25,289 nucleotides of DNA, from assembly GCA_047973235.1 (NCBI GenBank), contig JBKEBP010000049.1, forward strand, positions 1-25,289, given 5' to 3'. Positions 8,516-16,137 of this stretch are shown here, in pieces. Position 1 is the first letter of the stretch. Each line of letters opens with the position of its first letter. A model generated the notes under the pieces. That model made no database searches, was not told the origin of the DNA, and was given only the letters and a program-made list of their open reading frames with translations. Source of the DNA: Aequitasia sp047973235 (GTDB taxonomy: Bacteria > Bacillota > Clostridia > Lachnospirales > Lachnospiraceae). Both the position numbers and the translations under genes were made by a program.

Positions 8516-9694
8516 TCAATTATCTGGAATTGGTGCCAATGCCCATCGCCGCTCCAAAATCTCAAAGACTCTAATACTAAGCTCTGGACCTAAACTTGTA
8601 AATCCATATCCTTTCGTATAAATCACAAGCTTTGATAACAGAATATAGCTGTCTATCATAATTATTTTTAGGTTATGTTTTCCTATGCCAAGATATGGTA
8701 AGTTTAGCATTAACTTATCCACCTCGTTTTTAACCGCATTTCGCCATTCCCCACGGTGCTCATCTGTCACTTCTGATTCCAAAATTTGGATCGGTTCTTT
8801 ATCAACCTGCACTCCCATACGTATTTTTCCAAAAGAATTCAAAGTAGGAAGGCGGTACAGTTCCAGTAAATGACTGCCAGATGTCTCCAGGCTAAAAAAG
8901 TATTTAACAAAAGGATGCGTACCCAGATTTTCCACACCTAAATCATTCAATTGCGGGCTATATGCCTCCAGCCCTGCTCCTTCATGCCGCCCCAAGTGTG
9001 GGACTATACGCGAATATGACTCTTTCGTATTATTAGCCACTTCCTCATAATCCACTGCTGCCATCGCAACATACCCTTCTGCTTCAAGAAAAGTCTGATC
9101 ACTGAACATATGTACATCTTTTCGTTCCTGAACAAGAACCGATATCTCAGTTATATTCCCAACAGAATCTTTAATCTTTATTTTCCCTCTTTCTCCAAAA
9201 TGTCTTTCAATCTCCACAATCTCCACGGTTATTCGAGCTTCTGTCTCGACCTCCCCTTTTATCTCAGAAAGCTTTATCCAGTTATCACAAATAAGCTCAT
9301 AAGAAAGGGAGCCCCTGCCAAGATTAGCAATCTCTATCCATTTTACAGAACGTCCATATCTTGAAAAAATAAGTTCTTTACATTCTTTAGCCCCTTGCCA
9401 CAAAGTCACAAAAAGCTTTTTCTCTCCTATTTTCAGCGATGATTTTGTTAATAGATACATATACATATTAGGCGGCGGAGCTATTTCAGGTGTCAGTATA
9501 TCATCCCACTTTCCAGCACACATTATTTTATTATAGTAGTGGAGCATCCAACGTAAATATATTGTATATTCAGCCGACATCTGACAATATTTGTCAGCCG
9601 CATTCATCTTTCCCTGCCGAAAAACAACAACACTTCGATCAGCAAAATATTGCTCAGCATTTTTATAATACGCTGCATGAATCTTCATCTGCAC
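8516..9694 (-). CDS. GH115 C-terminal fragment with beta-sandwich domain
   Basis: The frame continues the GH115 enzyme from the frameshift. Residues about 1-80 are the helical region after the barrel (YFADRSVVVFRQGKMNAA, then a KWDDIL/PPPN segment). Residues about 200-385 are the GH115 C-terminal beta-sandwich, from FLEAEGYVAMAAVDYEE to KLVIYTKGYGFTSLGPE, which matches where GH115 enzymes naturally end. The first ATG (9688) is just a Met inside the protein and has no ribosome site, so this piece probably is not made alone. Confidence 0.7.
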   Translation of the reverse strand: MQMKIHAAYYKNAEQYFADRSVVVFRQGKMNAADKYCQMSAEYTIYLRWMLHYYNKIMCAGKWDDILTPEIAPPPNMYMYLLTKSSLKIGEKKLFVTLWQGAKECKELIFSRYGRSVKWIEIANLGRGSLSYELICDNWIKLSEIKGEVETEARITVEIVEIERHFGERGKIKIKDSVGNITEISVLVQERKDVHMFSDQTFLEAEGYVAMAAVDYEEVANNTKESYSRIVPHLGRHEGAGLEAYSPQLNDLGVENLGTHPFVKYFFSLETSGSHLLELYRLPTLNSFGKIRMGVQVDKEPIQILESEVTDEHRGEWRNAVKNEVDKLMLNLPYLGIGKHNLKIIMIDSYILLSKLVIYTKGYGFTSLGPELSIRVFEILERRWALAPIPDN

Positions 9695-11133
9695 AAGCTG
9701 AAAAAAGCTTCCCGTTCCAGCATCAGCAGGCTATCAGCAATCTCATTTACCTCATCAAATATATTTTTTAGTTTAGCTAGATGCATTGCTCCTTCGTCGC
9801 CAAAACATATTTGCGAAAAAACATTTCTCTCTAACAGCTCAATTTTACGAACATTCACAACTTGTGTAAACTGATTACGTAATTTACCCACACATTTTCC
9901 TATTTTACTTGTAAATTCAAGATCAATCCAATCTACAAGGAATTCTTCAATATCTTCTGTGGTTTTTTCCCTTCCTACTTCCCATGCATAACGAGTATAA
10001 AATTCTATATCTTGCTCTAATGGCTTGATAGATCCTATGTTTAAAACCCAAAGTTTTCGAATTCCATTATCCCATGATTTACGAAGTTCGTTTTTCATGC
10101 GTGCAAGAGGTGTGTACGAAATGAATAGATAATGCATATTGGTTGCCTCCCAATATGAGCTGTGATAATAAAGACCGTGGCCACCTCTTCGTCTCGATTC
10201 CTTCTGCTCCGGATAACGTCGGACATATCCATAATTATCATTTGTCCAAATAATCGTAATATCCTCTGGGATTTCAAGTCCGTGATCATAATATTCCAAC
10301 ACCTCTTTATATGGTACAAATATTGGAGGAATATCTTCGACTGGTTTCTTAAGGCGATTAGATAATATTGCTCTCTGATCATCAATTACCTGTCGTAGTA
10401 GTCTGCTCTTTGCTGTAAAACGCTCATCTTCAGACAGTTTACGATCTCCATCTATCATCTGTGTCGTAAATCCGGAATCGTGGATGCCTCTCATCCCTAC
10501 CGTATAACTCACCTCATAATCCTGATACATTTTGACCCCTTGGTCCCAATATTCTCTTATCATCCCTCTATTAAATCCTTCAATAGAATAATCGTATGCA
10601 ATCTCTTGAGCACTATACCCTTTGGAAGCAAGCCAAGGTTTCCACTCATTATGATTACTTCGCATTAACATATTACAGTGGCATGTTCCAACAATAATCC
10701 CCATTTCATGTGCCAATCTTCTATTTCCCGGATTTTCATTAAAGTAGTTAACATGCATAGCCGGCCAAATATAGTTTACTCGCAGACGCAGCAGCAAATC
10801 AAAAATATGACGATAGGTTTCTGGTCCAATGGTATTATCTGCTGTATGAATCTTTGACCAATTTTCCAGTTCCTCCTCATCATTAATGAAAACGCCTCGA
10901 AATTTCACCAACGGATACTGAAGATGTCTATATTTCGCCGGTACCTCCCAATATTCTTTCATTTTCACTGGCACATCAGCAAAAAAATGCCATGGAGAAA
11001 CTCCAATTTGGCGGCATAAATCATAAATCCCGAACATTATTCCTCGCTTATCGCATCCAATAATGAAAAGCTTCTGCTCTTTTCCCGCAAGTAGGTACCC
11101 TTCAAAATGATATTCCCCCTTTTCATTATACAA
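9685..11133 (-). CDS. GH115 catalytic-domain fragment
   Basis: This 482-codon open frame holds the catalytic core of GH115. Motifs, numbered from TTG 11133: GCDKRGIMFGIYDL (26-39), GVSPWHFFADVPVK (44-57), FRGVFINDEEELENW (78-92), MRGIHDSGF (214-222), YKEVLEYYDHG (275-285), TNDNYGYVRRYPEQ (297-310), GGHGLYYHSSYW (317-328). It begins just after the premature TAA; no ATG or good ribosome site is near, only a weak AGAGAAGAG before TTG 11133. It ends at a TGA reached only because of the frameshift at 9700-9706; the downstream piece continues in the -1 frame. Confidence 0.75.
   Translation of the reverse strand: MYNEKGEYHFEGYLLAGKEQKLFIIGCDKRGIMFGIYDLCRQIGVSPWHFFADVPVKMKEYWEVPAKYRHLQYPLVKFRGVFINDEEELENWSKIHTADNTIGPETYRHIFDLLLRLRVNYIWPAMHVNYFNENPGNRRLAHEMGIIVGTCHCNMLMRSNHNEWKPWLASKGYSAQEIAYDYSIEGFNRGMIREYWDQGVKMYQDYEVSYTVGMRGIHDSGFTTQMIDGDRKLSEDERFTAKSRLLRQVIDDQRAILSNRLKKPVEDIPPIFVPYKEVLEYYDHGLEIPEDITIIWTNDNYGYVRRYPEQKESRRRGGHGLYYHSSYWEATNMHYLFISYTPLARMKNELRKSWDNGIRKLWVLNIGSIKPLEQDIEFYTRYAWEVGREKTTEDIEEFLVDWIDLEFTSKIGKCVGKLRNQFTQVVNVRKIELLERNVFSQICFGDEGAMHLAKLKNIFDEVNEIADSLLMLEREAFFSLCR
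9700..9706 (-). other. T TTT TTC heptamer at the GH115 frameshift
   Basis: On the minus strand the zero-frame codons GCT TTT TTC form a T-TTT-TTC heptamer. A -1 slip here gives Ala-Phe-Phe-Gln and rejoins the intact C-terminal frame. One missing T in the homopolymer gives the same picture. I see no convincing downstream pseudoknot or strong upstream ribosome-like stimulator, so a mutation or sequencing error is more likely than programmed slippage. Confidence 0.5.
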
Positions 11134-11142
11134 CTCTTCTCT

Positions 11143-11349
11143 TTACGCTATTTCAGAAACCTCGAGATAATCCTTCGCCTCTTCTGCACTTAGTATAACA
11201 ATGTCCGCCTCACAATATGAACCACAACTAACCGGCTTACCAAACACACCCACCAGATCATTCTCAAGTGCTGTTACTGCTGTTTTCACACAGCTGTCAA
11301 CTGTGTTTACATATATTTTTATTTTCAATTCATCGAATAGCCTTACCAT
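11143..11349 (-). CDS. GH115 N-terminal fragment, ends at premature TAA
   Basis: This part carries the N-terminal domain of GH115, with the ADIVILSAEEA strand that in intact enzymes precedes the GCDKRG region. The frame is open further upstream to 11418, but that stretch is the terminator of the permease operon, so translation must start at ATG 11349 or 11361. A GAAAGGG element directly precedes 11361 and is 12 bases from 11349. The TAA could come from CAA by one transition. A fragment this short would not be active. Confidence 0.55.
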   Translation of the reverse strand: MVRLFDELKIKIYVNTVDSCVKTAVTALENDLVGVFGKPVSCGSYCEADIVILSAEEAKDYLEVSEIA

Positions 11350-11389
11350 TCCCGTCACCATCCCTTTCAATAGCCTTATAAAGTGATAC

Positions 11390-11420
11390 AAAAAGGGTGG
11401 ATATAAAATAATATCCACCC
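11390..11420 (-). terminator. intrinsic terminator between permease and GH115 gene
   Basis: A perfect 10-bp stem (11411-11420 with 11395-11404; GGGTGGATAT on the minus strand) with a 6-base loop is followed by five T residues. It starts 8 bases after the permease stop, so it ends or attenuates transporter transcription before the GH115 gene. Confidence 0.85.
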
Positions 11421-11427
11421 TGCAAGA

Positions 11428-12297
11428 TTAACCTTTTAATCCTCCTGCTGATATTCCGTCAACAAATTGTTTAGATGCACAAAAGAAAAGCACAATTGAC
11501 GGCAGCAGACTGATAAGCGACATGGCAATTATCTGATTCCAGGAGATCACCCCAGCCGAGGTATCCATCGCCATTTTCAAGGCAATTGCCACTGGATATT
11601 TTTCCACACTGGAAATGTATATCAATGGTCCCAAAAAATCGTTCATTGACCAAACAAACTGAAATAATGCCACCGACACCAGCGATGGTCTTAATACTGG
11701 TAACAATATGTGCGTTAATACCTGAAGTGAATTACATCCATCAATTGTCGCCGCCTCATCAAAATCCCTTGGTATGCTTCGCAAGAACTGAACAAGCATG
11801 AAAACAAAGAAAGGCTCAGCTGCAAGTACCGCATTGGCAATCAATGGTATATAACCATCTAATAAATTCAAATTTCTCCAGAACAAGTACAAGGGAATAC
11901 GTGTAACAACTCCTGGCAAAAACAAAGTTGCAATCAACAATCCAAATAAAAGACTCTTTAACGGAAAATTAAAGCGTGCAAAACCATATGCCGTCAAAGT
12001 ACAGGAGACTACGGTAAATATAACTTTTGGCATGACAATTTTAAACGTATTTGCAAAATAAGTTGTAAATGTATACTCCGTGCCAGTCTGCCATCCTTTT
12101 ACATAAGCATCAAAGCTGATTGACTTTGGAAAAAAGCCAATTGAAGTGAAAATTTCAGCATTTGTTTTAAAGGAAGCCCCCAGCAGCCACAGGATCGGAT
12201 AAAGCATGAAGAATGCGACTACTGTTAACAGCACGTACCGCAGAATAGAACCTACTTTTATTCTGCTTATGACTGTCGTTTTTGTAGCTGAATTCAA
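11428..12297 (-). CDS. carbohydrate ABC transporter permease, MalG type
   Basis: This 289-residue integral membrane protein is the second channel subunit of sugar importer 1. It has about six hydrophobic segments; the first is VLLTVVAFFMLYPILWLLGASF (near 22-43). The cytoplasmic EAA loop that contacts the ATPase is EAATIDGCNSLQVLTHILLP. It starts at TTG 12297: the preceding permease stops at TAA 12300-12298, and GGAGGTGA lies 7 bases upstream, while the next in-frame ATG is inside the first membrane segment. So the TTG start is well supported. No ATPase gene is in the operon; a shared MsmX-type ATPase elsewhere is expected. Confidence 0.93.
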   Translation of the reverse strand: MNSATKTTVISRIKVGSILRYVLLTVVAFFMLYPILWLLGASFKTNAEIFTSIGFFPKSISFDAYVKGWQTGTEYTFTTYFANTFKIVMPKVIFTVVSCTLTAYGFARFNFPLKSLLFGLLIATLFLPGVVTRIPLYLFWRNLNLLDGYIPLIANAVLAAEPFFVFMLVQFLRSIPRDFDEAATIDGCNSLQVLTHILLPVLRPSLVSVALFQFVWSMNDFLGPLIYISSVEKYPVAIALKMAMDTSAGVISWNQIIAMSLISLLPSIVLFFCASKQFVDGISAGGLKG

Positions 12298-13194
12298 TTA
12301 CTTGTCACCTCCATCCGAATAGAAAACCCACCTGTCCGAAGATTTAAATAATATTGTTGCCAATACCGCAATAATAATAAACAATATCCAGGACATAGCA
12401 CTTGCATAACCCATGTTAAAGAATTTAAATGCATTGTTGTAAATAAGCAACGATGCTAAGTTTGTTGATTTTGCAGGCCCTCCATTTGTTATGAGGAACG
12501 GTGCATTAAATTCTTGCATCGCATTTACAATCTGCATAACCAGATTAAAGAATAGTGTTGGTGTAATCATAGGTATCGTGATTTTGAAAAAAATTGTCCA
12601 TTTTTTTGCCCCATCCACTTGTGCAGCTTCATAGAGTTCGAGTGGCACTTCTTTTAGTGCAGCTAAAAAAATAACCATCGCTGAACCAAACTGCCATACT
12701 CTTAATAATGAAATAACTACCATTGATGCATTTGGATCAGACAACCAGCCTATTGGTGCTCCACCAAAAAGCCCAATTGCTTGATTGATTAAACCATCAC
12801 CTGAAAATAAGAACCGCCATAAAACTGCAATTGCAACATTTCCACCCAGAATAGAAGGAATATAATAAGCTGTACGATAAAAATTAATTCCCTTCAAATT
12901 AAAATTCAGGATGAATGCTACAAATAAAGCAAACGCTAATTGTAAAGGTACTGTCATTAACATGTATTTTAAGGTTACCAGTAAAGAATTGATGAACTCT
13001 CGATCCTGTGTAAATAACCTAATGTAATTTGAAAAACCCACAAAATTTGGTTCCTTAATAAGATTATAGTCTGTAAAACTCAGGATGAGAGAGCTTACAA
13101 ATGGATATATTGTAAATATAGCCATCCCAATCAGCCAGGGAATCAGATAAATTAACCCAACATATTTTTCCAATGGTTTATTACGTGATTTCAA
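12298..13194 (-). CDS. carbohydrate ABC transporter permease, MalF type
   Basis: This is the first channel subunit of importer 1, about 298 residues with six hydrophobic segments, beginning at GLIYLIPWLIGMAIFTIYPF. The EAA loop is YEAAQVDGAKKWTIFFKITIP. The start chosen is TTG 13194, 6 bases after GGAGGT. The frame extends to a TTG at 13209 that would include the ribosome site itself, so it is less likely. The stop codon touches the TTG start of the next permease. The binding-protein gene ends at 13214, 19 bases upstream. Confidence 0.92.
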   Translation of the reverse strand: MKSRNKPLEKYVGLIYLIPWLIGMAIFTIYPFVSSLILSFTDYNLIKEPNFVGFSNYIRLFTQDREFINSLLVTLKYMLMTVPLQLAFALFVAFILNFNLKGINFYRTAYYIPSILGGNVAIAVLWRFLFSGDGLINQAIGLFGGAPIGWLSDPNASMVVISLLRVWQFGSAMVIFLAALKEVPLELYEAAQVDGAKKWTIFFKITIPMITPTLFFNLVMQIVNAMQEFNAPFLITNGGPAKSTNLASLLIYNNAFKFFNMGYASAMSWILFIIIAVLATILFKSSDRWVFYSDGGDK

Positions 13195-13213
13195 AGAATC
13201 AACCTCCAATTAT

Positions 13214-14521
13214 TTATTGTTCCTTTATCTGCTTAATTGCATCTTCAACATTTTTCACAATCTGCTCTGCCGCCTCTTCTGCTGATAGCTGTCCTAGACC
13301 ATAAGCTTCAAATGGTGCCATATAAGCCTCCTCAACCTGAGACATCTGGTAATATGGGGACATTGTTATACCTGCTGTATTCTTACCGAACTGATCAGCA
13401 GCATTCGAGACTTCATCTATTAACCCTGCTTCTTCTAAAATTTTTGCAGCATTTTTATTTGCTGGAACACCACGACTAACCCCCATTGCCTTAACCCCCT
13501 CCGGATCATTCAGTAAAATATTGAGCAGTTTTGCCGCTTCCTCGGGGTGCTTTGAATTCTTTGAAATAGAGAACAGCATCGTTGGCTTTTTAATGATTCC
13601 AGCAAATCCTCCAGCCTCAATGGTCGGATATTCCTGAATAGCAAGTTCCATATTATTTTCTTTCAGAACCGACTGGAAGGACCCCAATCCCCCTGTCCAA
13701 TCAAAAAAGCCCGCATATTGTCCTTCAATAAACTCTTTCACAGTTGACTTGTGAGCTGTTCCTACTGTCTCAACGATTCTAGTATAGGAAGGCGTAACCT
13801 TGGCATCCACCAAATCCTGATACCACAGAAAGCCTTCTGCAATTTGTTCAGCCGTATAGTTTAGATTTCCTTCTACATCCAAAAAGCCATCCCCATATTT
13901 TTGTGCTAAATAAGTTGATATATCATTGAAATGAGTTAATATCATCGGATAGCTACCTTCATCAAACTTATCCGCAATATTCTTATAATCTTCCCAGGTT
14001 TTTAGTGTTGAAGGATCAATACCAAACGCTTCATACTTAGTCTTATTAATGGCAAATACAGAAGCATTTTCTCCATGAGGAATACCGTTCAGCTTCCCAT
14101 TTATATTAGCTGCCTCTAATGTTGCATCATCATACCCCGACAAATCAATGATATCTTTATAGTTATTCAAATCAGCAAAACCATCACCCTCCGGAGAATA
14201 GGTCTGATACCAGTCATAATTGATCTGCATCAAATCTGCCTCTGTGCCGCCTGCAATCTGGGTAGCCATCTTTTCAATAATACCGTCCCAGCCAGAATAC
14301 TCCGCTTTCACTGTAACTCCTGGATTTGCTTCTTCGAATTTTTTAAGAGCTTCCAATGTGGCCTGATGACGGTCATCATTGCCCCACCAGGACATTCTAA
14401 GCGTTACATCATTCGTATTTGTATTACCTGATGAAGAATCTGTACCTTTACCACAGCCAACTACGGTTGTCATAAGCAACACTGCACTACAGAATAAGCA
14501 TAAACCCTTTTTCAATTTCAT
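13214..14521 (-). CDS. sugar ABC transporter substrate-binding lipoprotein 1
   Basis: This 435-residue protein captures oligosaccharides on the outer face of the membrane. A lipoprotein signal sequence (KKGLCLFCSAVLLMTTVVGC) has its lipobox cysteine near residue 23, followed by a Ser/Asn-rich linker. The mature part has the family-1 sugar-binding fold: a first strand LRMSWWGNDDRHQ, then AGGTEADLMQINYDWY near 92-107 and the C-terminal SKHPEEAAKLLNILLN helix. ATG 14521 follows GGAGG at 5 bases. It is the first gene of operon 1, just downstream of kinase/regulator pair 2, which probably controls it. Substrate cannot be read; GH115 context suggests glucuronoxylan oligosaccharides. Confidence 0.93.
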   Translation of the reverse strand: MKLKKGLCLFCSAVLLMTTVVGCGKGTDSSSGNTNTNDVTLRMSWWGNDDRHQATLEALKKFEEANPGVTVKAEYSGWDGIIEKMATQIAGGTEADLMQINYDWYQTYSPEGDGFADLNNYKDIIDLSGYDDATLEAANINGKLNGIPHGENASVFAINKTKYEAFGIDPSTLKTWEDYKNIADKFDEGSYPMILTHFNDISTYLAQKYGDGFLDVEGNLNYTAEQIAEGFLWYQDLVDAKVTPSYTRIVETVGTAHKSTVKEFIEGQYAGFFDWTGGLGSFQSVLKENNMELAIQEYPTIEAGGFAGIIKKPTMLFSISKNSKHPEEAAKLLNILLNDPEGVKAMGVSRGVPANKNAAKILEEAGLIDEVSNAADQFGKNTAGITMSPYYQMSQVEEAYMAPFEAYGLGQLSAEEAAEQIVKNVEDAIKQIKEQ

Positions 14522-14601
14522 TTGTTTCCTCCATTTCTCACAATAAATATATAGTTATTTGATATATTTATATTACATAATTAGTCTCACATGGTATATA
14601 C

Positions 14602-14632
14602 AAAAAGCAGATACAAACCCTTAAAAAGCAGA
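14602..14632 (-). promoter_or_regulatory. two identical 10-bp direct repeats 21 bp apart, probable regulator site
   Basis: The minus-strand sequence TCTGCTTTTT occurs at 14623-14632 and again at 14602-14611, exactly 21 bases apart (two helical turns). AraC-type response regulators bind direct repeats of this spacing. They lie about 80-110 bases before the operon 1 start codon, with the likely promoter just downstream; no single -35/-10 pair is convincing, as expected for an activated promoter. The likely binder is the adjacent response regulator (14698-16137). Confidence 0.5.
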
Positions 14633-14651
14633 GTTCAATTGGTTAGTTTCA

Positions 14652-14676
14652 CAAAAACAGGGAGCTATCCCCCCTA
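14652..14676 (-). terminator. intrinsic terminator of kinase/regulator pair 2
   Basis: On the minus strand a 6-bp G-rich stem (14670-14675 with 14659-14664, one G-T pair) with a 5-base loop is followed by G and five T residues. It lies about 22 bases after the regulator stop, separating this pair from operon 1. Confidence 0.6.
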
Positions 14677-14697
14677 TATAAAAGTGATTTCATACAA

Positions 14698-16137
14698 TTA
14701 TTTTCTTAATCCATTTATATATTCCCGAGGTGTGCAACCATAGGTCTTCTTAAATTGCTGACTGAAATAATCCGGATTCTCATATCCAACAGAATCTGCC
14801 ACCTCTGAAATACGATACCCTTTATCCAATAATTCAACTGCTTTTCTCATTCGAAATTCCAAAAGCTGATAAGAGAATTTACTGGAGGTTTCTTTAAGAT
14901 AGACCTTTCCCAAATATTCAGGATTTAGATAAAGTATGTTTTTTGATATCCATCTCAGCGAAAGCTCCTTATTTTGATAATAAGTCTCAATAACCCAATT
15001 TAGCTTTGCAGAAATTCGCTTTTCATTTAACACCTGATCTGATTTTTCTAAAACAAAACGTAGCAAAATAATAAAGAAATCATTCAAATCCTGATAATTA
15101 ACCGCATATATAGGCTGCCTTACCCCCTCCCTCAGAATTTCTCTGCTATCTATCTCATATTTCTGCATAACAGTGTTGAAAAACGCTTGTGTTTTTTTCA
15201 GAAAAACTTCCGAAAGTATTTGCCAATCCTCCGCCTTTTTTTTCAATTGTATAAAGCTATCCCTTGCTGCCGTAATATTATTTTTCTCAATAAGTGTCTG
15301 CAGCTCCTTGAAGCAATCAGCAAGGTGTCTTTCATACTTATTATGTGGAGCTTGCTCCGCTACATTTTTAATAATCTCAGTTGCATCTAAATAGAAACTT
15401 TTATCAAAGCATTGCTTACCCAACATAAAGCTATCTCTTACTGTACATAAATTCTCGTTCTTATGATAGAATATTACAGTCTGTAATCCGGTATTATTCT
15501 CAGCCATCACCTTTAGCTGTATTGAAATATCCTTATTTTCTAAAATGTAGTAGACAATCGCTCCACTAATATTACTGAAACCATATTTAATACCCGCCAA
15601 CAATCCCGCCATTTGAACATGCAACTGTTCATATAATTTCTCTCGATACATGATTAACCCAAAATTGAGGTTTGAATATTTATCTTCTTCCAAAACGGCA
15701 TCCAAAATCCTTCTCTTAATCAGCTCTTTTTGCCGTAAAATAGTATCTTCATAGGTACTTTGTAAATCATCTATACAGTCAGACAGGCTTTTGTTTAGCT
15801 CTTCCTGAGAGCAAGGTTTCAGCAAAAAGTGCTTAACACCATAGCTCATGGCCTGCTTTGCATAATCAAGGCTACCATATCCTGTAAAAATTATAAATCG
15901 AATAGTGGGTCGAACAGTTCTTATTTTTTCAATCAGTTCAAGTCCAGATATTTCGGGCATATTTATATCTGTAATCACGATATCTATTGTATTTTCCTTC
16001 AGGTAATTGAAAGTTTCAATACTTGAGTAAAATATAGCTTCCACGTTTACAGAAAAATCACTTTTCTCCACAAGCATAGCAATTCCATTGGCACTGATCT
16101 CTTCATCATCAATGATAATAACCTTATATTTCCTCAT
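14698..16137 (-). CDS. YesN-type response regulator 2, receiver plus AraC domain
   Basis: This 479-residue paralogue of the first regulator has a receiver domain (1-120) with D10-D11, phospho-acceptor D57 (ITDINMP) and K107 (FLLKPCSQEE). A C-terminal AraC helix-turn-helix covers about the last 95 residues, with ADSVGYENPDYFSQQFKKTYG. The start ATG 16137 is chosen because AGGTG lies 9 bases upstream and the protein then aligns with regulator 1 (MRKYKVIIIDDEE versus MYRMVVVDDEK); ATG 16143 and GTG 16149 are too close to the ribosome site. It overlaps the kinase end by 14 bp. Its target is probably operon 1, through the 21-bp-spaced repeats. Confidence 0.92.
   Translation of the reverse strand: MRKYKVIIIDDEEISANGIAMLVEKSDFSVNVEAIFYSSIETFNYLKENTIDIVITDINMPEISGLELIEKIRTVRPTIRFIIFTGYGSLDYAKQAMSYGVKHFLLKPCSQEELNKSLSDCIDDLQSTYEDTILRQKELIKRRILDAVLEEDKYSNLNFGLIMYREKLYEQLHVQMAGLLAGIKYGFSNISGAIVYYILENKDISIQLKVMAENNTGLQTVIFYHKNENLCTVRDSFMLGKQCFDKSFYLDATEIIKNVAEQAPHNKYERHLADCFKELQTLIEKNNITAARDSFIQLKKKAEDWQILSEVFLKKTQAFFNTVMQKYEIDSREILREGVRQPIYAVNYQDLNDFFIILLRFVLEKSDQVLNEKRISAKLNWVIETYYQNKELSLRWISKNILYLNPEYLGKVYLKETSSKFSYQLLEFRMRKAVELLDKGYRISEVADSVGYENPDYFSQQFKKTYGCTPREYINGLRK

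Larger units (their letters stand above)
8516..11349 (-). pseudogene. GH115 xylan alpha-1,2-glucuronidase gene, interrupted by a stop and a frameshift
   Basis: Read together, 8516-11349 encodes a full-length canonical GH115 enzyme (about 944 residues if repaired) in three pieces. The first break is an in-frame TAA at 11143-11145, where sequence on both sides is GH115-like and in the same frame. The second is a -1 frameshift at the T6 run 9701-9706, after which the protein continues without loss (FFQLVQMK). GH115 enzymes cut 4-O-methyl-glucuronic acid from xylan side chains. There is no signal peptide, so it would act on imported oligosaccharides. It follows the ABC transporter genes, separated from them by a terminator. 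Sequencing or assembly error cannot be excluded for the homopolymer. Confidence 0.8.

Noticed and set aside
9700..9706. Firm call of programmed ribosomal frameshifting
   Set aside because: The heptamer is in phase, but no stimulatory structure is evident and the same gene also has an in-frame stop, so decay or sequencing error is more likely.
11359..11418. Upstream extension of the GH115 N-terminal frame
   Set aside because: The extra codons fall inside the terminator hairpin of the permease operon and have no ribosome site.
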